DNA of 24,512 bases. Origin: an uncultured Oscillospiraceae bacterium (lineage in GTDB: Bacteria; Bacillota; Clostridia; Oscillospirales; Oscillospiraceae). Shown piece by piece: positions 7,129-15,840 of this stretch; positions within the stretch are counted from its first letter, which is position 1, and the number at the start of each line of letters is the position of its first letter. Made by a program: the position numbers and the translations under genes. The stretch covers positions 1 through 24,512 of the forward strand of contig CAKUND010000010.1 in assembly GCA_934668295.1 (NCBI GenBank). The letters are read 5' to 3'. The notes under the pieces are model-generated. The model had not been told where the DNA came from, searched no databases, and worked only from the letters and a program-made list of their open reading frames with translations.

Positions 7129-7175
7129 AAACGAAAAAAGCCGCACATCCTGAAAGAAAAGACAGGAGGTGCAGC

Positions 7176-7322
7176 ATGAAAAAACGCGACAAAAAGGATC
7201 ATCCGGAGCTTGTGCCGGAGATCTTCGCCCAGCAGCCCAGCTTTACCGACCCGCAGGGCAGCTGGACAGGGCTTCCGATGAACGAGCATGAGATCCCGGT
7301 TCAGGACGTGGATGATCTGTAA
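7176..7322 (+). CDS. 48-residue small protein
   Basis: A short reading frame, ATG 7176 to TAA 7322, with an ideal ribosome site (AGGAGGT ending 5 nt before the ATG). It starts MKKRDKKDHPELVPEIF and continues with DPQGSWTGLPMNEHEIP and a C-terminal PVQDVDDL. It is charged, has no membrane segment and no cysteine. From memory, similar short proteins with a GSYTG...PVQDADDL pattern occur in Clostridia as hypothetical proteins; this is recollection, not a search. It lies 47 nt after the previous gene and ends 7 nt before a strong terminator, so it is probably the last gene of the operon. Function is unknown. Confidence 0.75.
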   Translation: MKKRDKKDHPELVPEIFAQQPSFTDPQGSWTGLPMNEHEIPVQDVDDL

Positions 7323-7329
7323 CAACCCC

Positions 7330-7364
7330 CCGCCCCTTACCATGCAGCGCACGGTAAGGGGCGG
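7330..7364 (+). terminator. Intrinsic terminator of the selenium-molybdenum operon
   Basis: A 12-bp perfect stem, CCGCCCCTTACC (7330-7341) with GGTAAGGGGCGG (7353-7364), followed by ATTTTG. It may also serve the convergent gene ending at 7386. Confidence 0.85.
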
Positions 7365-7385
7365 ATTTTGCAAATGTAAGGGAAA

Positions 7386-8075
7386 TCACAGAATGGCGCG
7401 GAACAGCTCGTCGTTCTGGTCGTCGGCTTCGGGGTGGAACTGGACGCCGAGCATCTGCTCGCCGTATTCGAGCGCCTCAATGGTGCCGTCGTCCGTCCGG
7501 CCTGCGACAGTCAGGGACTGGGCCGGGTGCGTGATGCGGTAGTTGTGCATCGACGCGCCGAGGATCGTCTGCTTTCCCGTCAGGCGTTCGAGACGGCTGC
7601 CGGGCGTCACATGGATGGGATGCTTGAAGCGGTCGACGTTGTCCCGCGTGATATGGCCGTCCCAATGGCCGTCCACGGGTTCGGTGAACATGTAGCGCTC
7701 CTTTTTCATCTGTTCGAACAGGCCGAGCAGCGGACCAGTCCAGCCGCGGCGCTCGGCCTCCTCGGCGACGAGAAAATAGGTATTCATCATCTGCATGCCG
7801 AGGCAGATGCCGAGCACGGGCTTGCCGGAACGGGCGGCATACTCCATGACCTGAAAATGGTACGGATAAAACCGCGCCCCGCCGCAGAACACAAACGCAT
7901 CGCAGAGCGAAAGACTGTCCTGCGCCGCGTAGCCGTCGCTGCTGAGAATGCCGACGGGTGTTGCGCCGTTTGCAAGAATGCGCTTCGGATAGCCGTTTAC
8001 AAATAAATATTGATCTGCGTACAGATCCTCCGAGCCGAACAGCTTCGCGCCCGGCACGATCCCGATGATTCGCAT
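7386..8075 (-). CDS. Gamma-glutamyl-gamma-aminobutyrate hydrolase family protein (peptidase C26)
   Basis: A 229-residue class I glutamine amidotransferase-like hydrolase. The nucleophile elbow GICLGMQ gives C91, and the end VQFHPEADD gives H214 and E216, completing the Cys-His-Glu triad. The FVFCGGARFYPYH segment (62-74) occupies the oxyanion region. Relatives such as PuuD cleave gamma-glutamyl amides, for example in putrescine breakdown; in Clostridia many have unknown substrates. The second family motif, usually around a HHQ, reads MHNYRI (176-181) here. The ATG at 8075 has GAAGGGAGA about 7 nt upstream. It appears to be a single-gene unit with its own promoter. Confidence 0.85.
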   Translation of the reverse strand: MRIIGIVPGAKLFGSEDLYADQYLFVNGYPKRILANGATPVGILSSDGYAAQDSLSLCDAFVFCGGARFYPYHFQVMEYAARSGKPVLGICLGMQMMNTYFLVAEEAERRGWTGPLLGLFEQMKKERYMFTEPVDGHWDGHITRDNVDRFKHPIHVTPGSRLERLTGKQTILGASMHNYRITHPAQSLTVAGRTDDGTIEALEYGEQMLGVQFHPEADDQNDELFRAIL

Positions 8076-8120
8076 GTGCGTTCTCCCTTCGTCCGGGCCA
8101 TGCCCGGCGGTTTTTGGCCC

Positions 8121-8149
8121 ATCTTAGCATATCCCGCGCGAAATTGCAA
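8121..8149 (-). promoter_or_regulatory. Promoter of the C26 hydrolase gene
   Basis: Minus strand: -35 TTGCAA (8144-8149), 17-nt spacer, -10 TAAGAT (8121-8126), about 45 nt upstream of the ATG. Nothing else was found in 8150-8230. Confidence 0.6.
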
Positions 8150-8237
8150 TTCGCCGCCGTCTTTCCGCAATCCCGAACAAGCGGCAGTTTCCGCAAAAAC
8201 ATAACTTATTTTTTGTTTGGCAAACAGAAAATTTGTG

Positions 8238-8266
8238 TTGCTTCACGGATTCTAAACGCGTATACT
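8238..8266 (+). promoter_or_regulatory. Promoter upstream of the NCS2 permease remnant
   Basis: -35 TTGCTT (8238-8243), 17-nt spacer, -10 TATACT (8261-8266). It sits just in front of the pseudogene, suggesting that the original promoter outlived the gene. Confidence 0.6.
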
Positions 8267-8276
8267 TGATCCTTAG

Positions 8277-8645
8277 GCCAGAATAACGGCTGGTGCGGGG
8301 CACTTTTCCCTTTTCGGTCCCGCCGTCTGGCACATTGGCTCGCGCCTGCCCGTCGTGATGGGCCTGAGCTTCACGTTCCTGTCCGCCATGATGACGCTGG
8401 CCGCGAAGAACTACGGCCTGATGATCGGCGCGGTGATCGTGGGCGGCTGCATAGAGGGACTTCTCGGTCTGACCGCAAAATACTGGCGGCGCTTCGTCAG
8501 CCCCATCGTCTCGGCCTGCGTTGTGACGACCATCGGCTTCAGCCAGAATGTCGGCCTTGTGGCCATGACAAAGGTCGTCAACCGGTTCACCATCATGTTT
8601 GGCGCGCTGACCGAGGACACCATCGACAGCACAAAGCCCGAATAA
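8277..8645 (+). pseudogene. Remnant of an NCS2-family xanthine/uracil permease
   Basis: Reading from 8277 (after a TAG) to the TAA at 8643-8645 gives parts of a nucleobase:cation symporter-2: first WHIGSRLPVVMGLSFTFLSA, then GAVIVGGCIEGLLGLTAKYW and SPIVSACVVTTIGFS from the first third, followed directly by QNVGLVAMTKVVNRFTIM from the last third of the family, then a short tail ending in STKPE. Intact relatives are about 430-460 residues; here about 122 codons remain. The family's N-terminus, a large middle part and most of the C-terminus are missing, yet the frame is preserved across the junctions. No start codon with a ribosome site is visible. It is therefore best read as a relic after in-frame deletions. 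Confidence 0.8.
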
Positions 8646-8653
8646 TCAGGTTC

Positions 8654-8694
8654 AAAAGCAGGAGCATCCCGCCGCGCGGGATGCTCCTGCTTTT
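8654..8694. terminator. Bidirectional intrinsic terminator between the permease remnant and addA
   Basis: An 18-bp perfect stem (8654-8671 with 8677-8694) around a 5-nt loop, with A and T runs at its feet so it can act in both directions. It ends at the addA stop codon. Confidence 0.92.
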
Positions 8695-11600
8695 TATTCC
8701 GGGTCGATCTCTGCCGCGCAGCCGGCGGAGAAGAAATAAAGGATGGTCTTTTTGACCGGGAGCTTGTAAATGCACGAGAGCGCTTTTGCATAGGCGCGCA
8801 GCTGCGGGGCATACTGCGCCGCCTTCCGCTGCAGATCGCCGCGGATATGATCGGTCTTGAAATCAAGGATGACGATCCCGTCCGGCTCCTGCCAGAAGCA
8901 GTCGACGACGCCCTGCAGCATGACCTGCTCCCCGGCGGCAGACGGGTCATACGCGGCAGCATCGGTCAGGATGGAAAACTTGAACTCGCGGCGCAGGCCG
9001 TCCGCGTGCAGGATCCGCTTTCCGAGGTCAGAGGAAAACAGCGCGAGAATTTTTTCCGTGTCTACCGCCTCGGCCTGCCGGGGCGTCAGGAATTTTTCGG
9101 TCTGCAGGCGGGCAAGCTCCTGCCGGATCCCCTCGCGCGTCGTACAGGCTTCATAGCGGACGAACTGCATGAAAAGATGCGTCGCACTCCCCTTTTCGCG
9201 GCCTGTCAGCGGCCTGTCCTGCAAAAACTGCGGGGTGCGCCATGGCTTTCGGGCCGGTTCCAGCTGTGCGGGCGCTTCCTCCGCCGCCTCCAAATCGAGT
9301 CCGCGGCCCTTGAGCTGTGTGGCGGTCAGCTTGGCCGGGAGGCGGGTCGCCGCCTCGTGGGCATAGCGGAAGCTGACGCTCTGCAGCACCTGCTCGCGGT
9401 CGAGCGGCTGCGTCCCGCGCGGCACTTCCGCCTCCGTTCCGCGCGCGGCGGGAGCGGCGGGAGAAACATCCTGCAGCGTGACCAGCCACGGATATCTGCG
9501 CACGCGGCTGTATGCACACGGGCCGCATGCGGCGAACAGCGCGCCGGATTCTGTGCGGCACAGCGCCGCAAGCAGGATCCATTCGTCCGGCTGGCGCACC
9601 GCCGCGCTCACCCACGGCCCCAGCGGGTCGGACAGGCGCAGCAGCAGCTTTTTCAGGCGCGAGGCGTAATGCGCCGAGCAGCTGGTCATGATGAGCTGTT
9701 CCTTTGCGCGCGTCATGGCGACATATAAAACGCGCATTTCCTCGGAGACGGTCTGCGCTGTCTTGCGGTCGATGATGGCTCTGCGCGCAAGGCCGTGGTA
9801 ATACGAGCGGCTTGCAAGGTCGACGATGTTGCCGCCGATCAGCAGCTCCTCATCCGTCAGGACAGCGGCGGCGTTGTCCTTCATGTTCATTTTCCGGGCC
9901 AGGTCAGCCAGAATGACGATGGGGAATTCCAGTCCCTTGGATTTGTGGATGGTCATGATGCGCACGGCATCCGAGCGGACGGGCGCGTCCTGCGCGGGCA
10001 GCCTCGCGCCGCGCTGCTGCAGCTGCGTCAGCAGCTGCACGAGCTCGGAAAGGCTGCGAAGCTCCGCCTGTGCGCCGGCCGTCACGAAGGCCGCGAACGC
10101 GGCCAGACTGCCGCGCCGCCGCTCGCCGTCCGGGAGGGCGGCGAAGACCGTTTCCAGTCCGGAGGACTGCACGACGGTATTCAGAAATTCCGGCAGCGGT
10201 GTTCTGCGGCTCTCCTCGCGCATGCGGGAAAGCCAGGATAAAAACGCGCGCAGCTTTTCAGACGGCTCCGGGCAGGCTTGCAGGCAGTCGTAGAGATCCG
10301 CCTTTTGCGCCTGTGCGCGCAGCAGCGCCAGCTCCTCCGGGGTAAAGCCGAAAACGGGGCTTGCCATGGCTGCGGCCAGTGGGATATCCCGGTGCGGGTT
10401 GTCAATGATCTGCAGGAGCTGGAACAGGATCTCGATCTCCGCCGTCTGCATCAGATCGCCGTCCGCGCCTGCGTCGCAGGCGATGCCGCGCCGTTGCAGC
10501 GCCGCCTGATACACGCCGGCGATCATACCGGGTGAGCGCATCAGGATCACGATATCGGACGGTCTTGCCGGGCGCAGCGCGCCGTTTTCCGTGACAAGAG
10601 CCTCCTGCAGAAGACGCTCGATGCGCGCAGCGACGAATTCCGCCTCTGCGCCTGTTTTATCGCCGCGTTCGTCGTCCAACATGAGATAATTCAGGCAGTG
10701 CAGCTCGACCTTCGGGCCGGGCATCTCCGGGAACTGCGCGCCGGGGACGAGCGATTCGTCCTGCGTGTAGTCCAGCTCCCCCGCCTCTTTTTTCATGACG
10801 AGCGAGAAAACGTCGTTGGCCGCCTCCAGAATCTCGGGCCGGGAGCGGAAATTCTGCGACAGCAGCAGCTTGCGCGGCTCGCCGGGAGCCTGCGCGCCAA
10901 GGGGCGGATAGGCGTCGTATTTGGAAAGGAAGATCGTCGGGTCGGCCAGCCGGAAGCGGTAGATCGACTGCTTGACGTCGCCGACCATGAACAGGTTTTT
11001 CCCGTCACGGCTGACAGCCTGGAAAATGCGCTCCTGCACGGCGTTGGAGTCCTGATATTCGTCGACCAGGATCTCGCGGTAGCTCTGGGCAAGGCTTCTG
11101 GCGGTCTGCGTCGGACGGCCGGAGCCTTTCTTCGTCAGAAGACCGATCATGCAGTGCTCCAGATCGGAAAAATCGAGCAGATGGCGTCGGCGCTTTTCCT
11201 GCGTGAAGCGCTCGTCGAAGCGGCGGAGCAGCGTCAGAAGCCCCCGCAGCGCCGGGAGGGTCTTGCGAAGATCGCCCACGACCTGTTCTGACGGTGCATA
11301 AAAATAGCCCTGTATGGTCTTGAGGCTCTGCTTTGCCTCGTCGCGCAGCGTCTTGATCTGTTCTGCGTTTTCCGCGTCCTTCGGCATCCGCATGACGCCG
11401 AAGGACGGAAGCCCCGCATTCACGCAGCCGTCCCAGGTCGTCTCGGCCATGAGCGCGCGGACAGTTTCGCGGTTTTTTTGCAGCAGCGGCAGACATTTTT
11501 TCTCCAGTGCCTCATCTGCACGGCAGAGCGTTTCCGCCTGCGCGAGCATGGCGTCGGCCCGTTCGAGCGCGTCTGCGCGCGCTTTGATATAATACGCACC

Positions 11601-12245
11601 CCAGAGTGTCTGCTCGGCTGTGATGCCCTCCGGCAGCGCGTATGCGCGCAGGCAGTCTGCCATCCACGCTTCGGGATCGACCTTGCAGCGCATCACGCCG
11701 TAGCTGGACTCGGCCAGCTCCAGCAGCCGCCGGTCGTCGCGCCCGTAGCCGAGCGTGTCGATCATGGCGGCAAAGTCCGGCTCGTCGCCCAGCTGCGCGT
11801 AGAGCTCGGAAAGCACGTCGCGAAGCGCCTGCGCGCGCAGGGCGGCGGCCTGCTGCTCGTCCGCGACGCGGAAATCGGCGGGCAGGTCAGCCTCCGCCGC
11901 GTACTGGCGCAGCACGGTCTGACAGAAGCTGTGCACCGTGGAGATCTGTGCGAGATAGACGCGCGTGAGCTGCCGCTGCAGATGCCGGTCGTTCGGCGCG
12001 GCGGCAAGCGCGTCCGCAATGCGCGCGGCGATCTTGCCGCGCAGCTCGGACGCGGCCGCTCTTGTGTAGGTAATGATCAGGAATTCATCGAGGTCGGCGG
12101 GGTCGGTGGGGTCGGTCAGATAACCCATCAGCCGGTCGACCAGAACCTTTGTCTTTCCGGAGCCCGCCGCCGCCGCAACGAGCAGCGCGCCGCCCCGGTC
12201 CTCTGCCGCAGCTCTTTGCTGCGGTGTTGCGCGGATCTCAGCCAT
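8694..12245 (-). CDS. addA: ATP-dependent helicase/nuclease subunit AddA
   Basis: A 1183-residue AddA, the UvrD-like 3'-5' helicase and nuclease subunit of the AddAB enzyme that processes DNA double-strand ends for recombination. Motifs in order: Walker A AAAAGSGKT (24-32), Walker B VDEYQDSN (about 390), GDVKQSIYRFR (about 421), LSQNFRSR, TIHKSKGLEFP (about 765), VAMTRAKE, and the C-terminal RecB-type nuclease with GVVDCFW and ILDFKTDH (about 1125) followed by QYAPQLRAY. All catalytic motifs appear intact. The frame is open to 12299, but the ATG at 12245 has GAAAGGAGG about 7 nt upstream and matches the family start. It overlaps the addB stop by 8 nt, so the two are translationally coupled. 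Confidence 0.96.
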   Translation of the reverse strand: MAEIRATPQQRAAAEDRGGALLVAAAAGSGKTKVLVDRLMGYLTDPTDPADLDEFLIITYTRAAASELRGKIAARIADALAAAPNDRHLQRQLTRVYLAQISTVHSFCQTVLRQYAAEADLPADFRVADEQQAAALRAQALRDVLSELYAQLGDEPDFAAMIDTLGYGRDDRRLLELAESSYGVMRCKVDPEAWMADCLRAYALPEGITAEQTLWGAYYIKARADALERADAMLAQAETLCRADEALEKKCLPLLQKNRETVRALMAETTWDGCVNAGLPSFGVMRMPKDAENAEQIKTLRDEAKQSLKTIQGYFYAPSEQVVGDLRKTLPALRGLLTLLRRFDERFTQEKRRRHLLDFSDLEHCMIGLLTKKGSGRPTQTARSLAQSYREILVDEYQDSNAVQERIFQAVSRDGKNLFMVGDVKQSIYRFRLADPTIFLSKYDAYPPLGAQAPGEPRKLLLSQNFRSRPEILEAANDVFSLVMKKEAGELDYTQDESLVPGAQFPEMPGPKVELHCLNYLMLDDERGDKTGAEAEFVAARIERLLQEALVTENGALRPARPSDIVILMRSPGMIAGVYQAALQRRGIACDAGADGDLMQTAEIEILFQLLQIIDNPHRDIPLAAAMASPVFGFTPEELALLRAQAQKADLYDCLQACPEPSEKLRAFLSWLSRMREESRRTPLPEFLNTVVQSSGLETVFAALPDGERRRGSLAAFAAFVTAGAQAELRSLSELVQLLTQLQQRGARLPAQDAPVRSDAVRIMTIHKSKGLEFPIVILADLARKMNMKDNAAAVLTDEELLIGGNIVDLASRSYYHGLARRAIIDRKTAQTVSEEMRVLYVAMTRAKEQLIMTSCSAHYASRLKKLLLRLSDPLGPWVSAAVRQPDEWILLAALCRTESGALFAACGPCAYSRVRRYPWLVTLQDVSPAAPAARGTEAEVPRGTQPLDREQVLQSVSFRYAHEAATRLPAKLTATQLKGRGLDLEAAEEAPAQLEPARKPWRTPQFLQDRPLTGREKGSATHLFMQFVRYEACTTREGIRQELARLQTEKFLTPRQAEAVDTEKILALFSSDLGKRILHADGLRREFKFSILTDAAAYDPSAAGEQVMLQGVVDCFWQEPDGIVILDFKTDHIRGDLQRKAAQYAPQLRAYAKALSCIYKLPVKKTILYFFSAGCAAEIDPE

Positions 12246-15200
12246 GCTGCAGCCTCCTTTCAAGCTCCTGCCAGAATTCCTCCGGCGTAACGGAGGCAAA
12301 GCGGCGCGGGTTCACGCCGCAGACATCCTTGTGGCAGGCCGAGGAAAAATCGCAGTATTTGCATTCGGAATCCGACGGGCCGCGGTCTATGGGGTTCGGC
12401 GCGGTCGCGCCGGAGAGGATCTCGTCGATCATCGCCTCGACCTGCCCGTTTACGAAGCGTTCGAGCTCCGCCAGCTGCGCAGGTGAGGCAAGGTCGCCTT
12501 TAAGGCCGTCCGGGCCGGTCTCCACGGGCAGATACTGCGGCTTTTGCGCATAGGCCTCCATCGCATGCAGAACAGACTCGTCGTTCAGGAGCAGTCCCTT
12601 ACGGCGCAGAGCCTTGCGGCGCTCGCAGTCGGCCTGCGCGGGATCCTCGCCGGGCTTGAGCTTGACCATGTCGCACCGTCCCGGAACATAGAGCACGCCG
12701 GCCGGCTGCATGGGCGTTCCCGCCCGCTTCTGATAGGATTCCAGCGCGAACAGATATAGAAGCATCTGCAGATTTTTTCCGTAGAGCAGCTCCGCATAGT
12801 CAAAATCCTTGTGGCCGGTCTTATAGTCAATGATGCGGAAATAGCGTGTTCCGTCCGTTTCGTAGGTGTCCACACGGTCGATCTGGCCGGTCAGAAGTCC
12901 GGAGCCGGTCTTCGCGCGGTATTCGATCGGCGGAAGCGGGCCGCCGGGTGCAAAGCGCAGCTCCTCCGCCGCGGGCGCGAACTGCGACAGGCGCAGCTCC
13001 CGCGCCACATCCATGACGACGGCAGCGGCCTCCTGCCGGTTGCGGGCGGAGAGATAGCGCTCGCGGCTCGCGGCAGCCTGTCCCTGCGGGAGATAGGTCG
13101 CCATGCAGGCGTCCATGCAGCGCTCGGTCAGGTCGGAAATTTCGCTGTCGGTCATGGCGGCGAAGCCGCCCCGCTCCTGCGCCTCGCGGACGACGTGCTC
13201 CAGCACATCGTGCACGAACGAGCCGAACAGAGGCGCGTCAAATTCCGCCTGCTTCCATGGCGCGGCGCGCAGGCCGTATTGCAGGAAAAACGCATAGCGG
13301 CAGCCCGCGAAACGGTCGATCTTCGACGCGGAAAGCGGGATCGTCCCGCCGTAGAGCGCGCGCACTGCCTCCGGGCACATGGCGGCGAAGGAATACGCGC
13401 AGCGCTGCGAGAGCGTCCGCGCCTCCTGCCGCACGGCCTCCGGCAGCCAGTCCGGCAGCGCACCCTGCTGCAGAGCCGCGCCTGCGGCTGCGGCGCGATC
13501 CGGCAGGAACGAAAGCTCCTCCGCGCGGAGCGGCTGCAGGGACGGGAACAGCGCCGCCGTGCGGCTGTACAAAAACGACGGCTGCGCCGAATCGGTCATG
13601 AGGCACACGCGCTGCTCTGCCGCGCTCAGCGCCGCGCAGACCCAGCTCATTTCGCGGTCGGCGGATGCGCTGCGTCCCGGGCTGAGCTCCACGCCGAGAC
13701 TGCGGAGCTTCTGGCGCTCCGGATCCGCAAGCAGCCCGCCGGGGTCGGAAAACGCGGGCAGCAGTCCGTCGTTCGCGCCGAGCACCAGCAGAACGCGGGT
13801 GCGGCGGTGACGGAGCATGGGCAGCGTCGTGAGCTGGACGGCGTCGCAGACGGAGGGGATGGAGCCGACCGAAGTATTTTGCAGCAGCATGGTAAGCAGC
13901 TGGACGAACAGCTCCGTTTCAAGGCTTGCCGCGCCCAGAACCTGATCCATCTGCTCGAGCGCGGAAATGAGCGCCTCGTAGAGCTGACCGCATTCCTGCG
14001 CGCGCTGGGCCTGTCCGGCGCGCGCGAGCGCGTCCTGCTGCGTCTGGAGCCGGCCGGCGACATCGAGCGTTTCCAGGAGGGCAGCGACGGCGCGTACCTG
14101 CTCATCCACTGTCCGCGCCTTTGAAAGCGCCAGCCGGAGCGCGTGCAGCGGGCCGACGGCCTGCTCACGCAGGTCATTCAGCGCCTGCAGCGCAGTCTCG
14201 TCCTCCGGCGTCATGGGCTGGCCAAGCCCGCGCGGGTGCAGCTGCCAAGGCTTTTCCCACGCGGAGCCGCGGATGCTCCAATAATAGACATAGCGCTCGA
14301 GCGTATCGCAGTCCGATTCGCAGAGCGGCGAGAACTCCGACTTCAAAAACGCCAGCACCGGGCCCGGCTCATAGCGCAAAACAGCCTGCAGCGCGGACAG
14401 CAGCGCCGCGATGAGCGGATTCTGCGCGACCGGGGCGCTGGCTGCACAGTAGACCGGGATCCCCGCGCGCGCAAGAAGCGTCTGCATGGGGAGCCGGTAG
14501 GCGGCCTCGTCTGTCATGCAGACGGTAAAATCGCGGTAGCGCAGACCGGCCAGCACGCCGCTGCGCACCGCACGGGCGGCGCTGGCGCAGGCCGCCTGCT
14601 GTGAGCCGGCACAGACGAGGCTGACGTTCTGCGGCGCTTCCTCCGAGCCGCTGCCGCTGAAAAACAGGCCATCCAGCCAAAGCTGCACGTCCGGCGCGCG
14701 GTGCGCGCGCGGCGGGATGCTCCGACGCACAGCCTCGATCCCCTGCCGGGCGGCCAGCTGCCGGAGCTGCTTTTCTGTTTCGTTTCCGGTCTGACAGGCG
14801 GCGTGCTGATCGCCGGAGGTCAGAAGCGCGATGCGGACAGTTTTCGCGTGCGCGAGAATTGCGCCGATGATCTGCATCTGCAGGGCGGTAAAGTCAGAGA
14901 AGCCGTCGAGAAAGATCTCGCGGCCGTCCAGAAACTCCGTCTCATCCAGAAGCTCGCACAGGCGCATCTGCCGCGTGACGGGGTCGCCGCGGCCCGTTTT
15001 GCAGACAGACAGGTAGCTTTCGTACAGCAGCGCCAGCTCTGTGATCTTCTGCGCCAGCCGCCCTTCGAGCCGCGCGGCGGCTGCATGCAGTGCGTCAGGC
15101 GTGACGCAGGCGGTCAGAAGCTCCTCCATGAGCGTGCCGAGCTGCTTTAAAAAGTCAGGCCGGGTCATGACGGCGGCATAGAATTTCAGCTGCTCGCGCA

Positions 15201-15498
15201 CCTGCTGCGCGGCAAGATAGAGCGTCAGAATGCGTCCGTTTTCATCCAGATATTCCTCGCACACGCCGCCGTGGACGGAAAAGACCCGCGCGGCCAGCCG
15301 GGTAAAGCTCAGAACCTCGGCATAGCGACTGATCGTGTCGCCGCCGCGCTCGCAGAGCGCACGCTCTGTTTCGTGGGAATACTGCTCCGGCACGATGAGG
15401 ATCTGTCCGGAAACGCCGCACGACGCGTTCTCGCAGATCCGGTCCAGCAGCTCCATGGAATTTGACGTCCGATCCGGCCCGTGCAAAAGCTCCAACAT
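12238..15498 (-). CDS. addB: ATP-dependent helicase/nuclease subunit AddB
   Basis: A 1086-residue AddB, partner of AddA. The C-terminal nuclease domain has GQIDRVDTY, IIDYKTGHK and NLQMLLYLFAL. The iron-sulfur cluster cysteines are present: C733 (FAGCRYAFF) and C1046-x2-C1049-x5-C1055 (ECKYCDFSSAC), the same spacing as in Bacillus AddB. The N-terminal site where many AddB proteins have a Walker A (GRSGSGKT-like) reads HGPDRTSNS here (6-14) and lacks the lysine. The ATG at 15498 has AAGGAGG about 8 nt upstream. It is first in the addB-addA operon. A weak promoter is possible at about 15520-15550 (TAAAAT as -10), but the -35 is poor. Confidence 0.95.
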   Translation of the reverse strand: MLELLHGPDRTSNSMELLDRICENASCGVSGQILIVPEQYSHETERALCERGGDTISRYAEVLSFTRLAARVFSVHGGVCEEYLDENGRILTLYLAAQQVREQLKFYAAVMTRPDFLKQLGTLMEELLTACVTPDALHAAAARLEGRLAQKITELALLYESYLSVCKTGRGDPVTRQMRLCELLDETEFLDGREIFLDGFSDFTALQMQIIGAILAHAKTVRIALLTSGDQHAACQTGNETEKQLRQLAARQGIEAVRRSIPPRAHRAPDVQLWLDGLFFSGSGSEEAPQNVSLVCAGSQQAACASAARAVRSGVLAGLRYRDFTVCMTDEAAYRLPMQTLLARAGIPVYCAASAPVAQNPLIAALLSALQAVLRYEPGPVLAFLKSEFSPLCESDCDTLERYVYYWSIRGSAWEKPWQLHPRGLGQPMTPEDETALQALNDLREQAVGPLHALRLALSKARTVDEQVRAVAALLETLDVAGRLQTQQDALARAGQAQRAQECGQLYEALISALEQMDQVLGAASLETELFVQLLTMLLQNTSVGSIPSVCDAVQLTTLPMLRHRRTRVLLVLGANDGLLPAFSDPGGLLADPERQKLRSLGVELSPGRSASADREMSWVCAALSAAEQRVCLMTDSAQPSFLYSRTAALFPSLQPLRAEELSFLPDRAAAAGAALQQGALPDWLPEAVRQEARTLSQRCAYSFAAMCPEAVRALYGGTIPLSASKIDRFAGCRYAFFLQYGLRAAPWKQAEFDAPLFGSFVHDVLEHVVREAQERGGFAAMTDSEISDLTERCMDACMATYLPQGQAAASRERYLSARNRQEAAAVVMDVARELRLSQFAPAAEELRFAPGGPLPPIEYRAKTGSGLLTGQIDRVDTYETDGTRYFRIIDYKTGHKDFDYAELLYGKNLQMLLYLFALESYQKRAGTPMQPAGVLYVPGRCDMVKLKPGEDPAQADCERRKALRRKGLLLNDESVLHAMEAYAQKPQYLPVETGPDGLKGDLASPAQLAELERFVNGQVEAMIDEILSGATAPNPIDRGPSDSECKYCDFSSACHKDVCGVNPRRFASVTPEEFWQELERRLQHG

Positions 15499-15648
15499 AT
15501 GCCCGCCTCCTTTTGGTTTTGTCTTATTTTATCACGTCCTGCGCCCAAAGGAAAGCCATGTTCCAAAAAACCGGAGGCGGCAGGACGCCGCTTCCGGTCG
15601 GGGGGCAAGGGGTTGGTATTTATCAATGATGCACTGGCACAGGTGGTT

Positions 15649-15819
15649 TGTAGAGGCCGACGACTCTGTCGGCCCGAAAAAGTTGTGAATTCGCCGTGGA
15701 TTTCCGAAAAACCGCTGCATCCTGCGGGCGGACAGAGACGTCCGCCCCTACGCAGAAAAAGGAAGGTGCTTTCGGATCCGCGGAAGATCTCTGTAGAACA
15801 GCTGCCTCCCGCCCCTGCC
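15649..15819. repeat. Intergenic repeat, copy R2
   Basis: The 104-bp core (15649-15752) runs from TGTAGAGGCCGACGACTC to GTCCGCCCCTACG and matches the copy at 19032 in length and almost throughout. Its left end folds as GGCCGAC/GTCGGCC. A trailing module of about 65 bp (GGAAGGTGC...AACAGCTGC) is shared with the copy at 23882. It fills the 342-bp gap between addB and the kinase-fold gene; 15499-15648 shows nothing else apart from the addB ribosome site. Confidence 0.8.
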
Positions 15820-15840
15820 AGCTGCAGCCGGTTTCCCGGA

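Noticed and set aside
8355..8645. The permease remnant as a real 96-residue membrane protein
   Set aside because: No ribosome site before GTG 8355 or ATG 8358, homology extends upstream of these codons, and most of the family's core is missing.
12811..14124. 437-codon plus-strand frame inside addB
   Set aside because: Antisense shadow; composition is arginine and alanine rich, no ribosome site, and addB is unambiguous.
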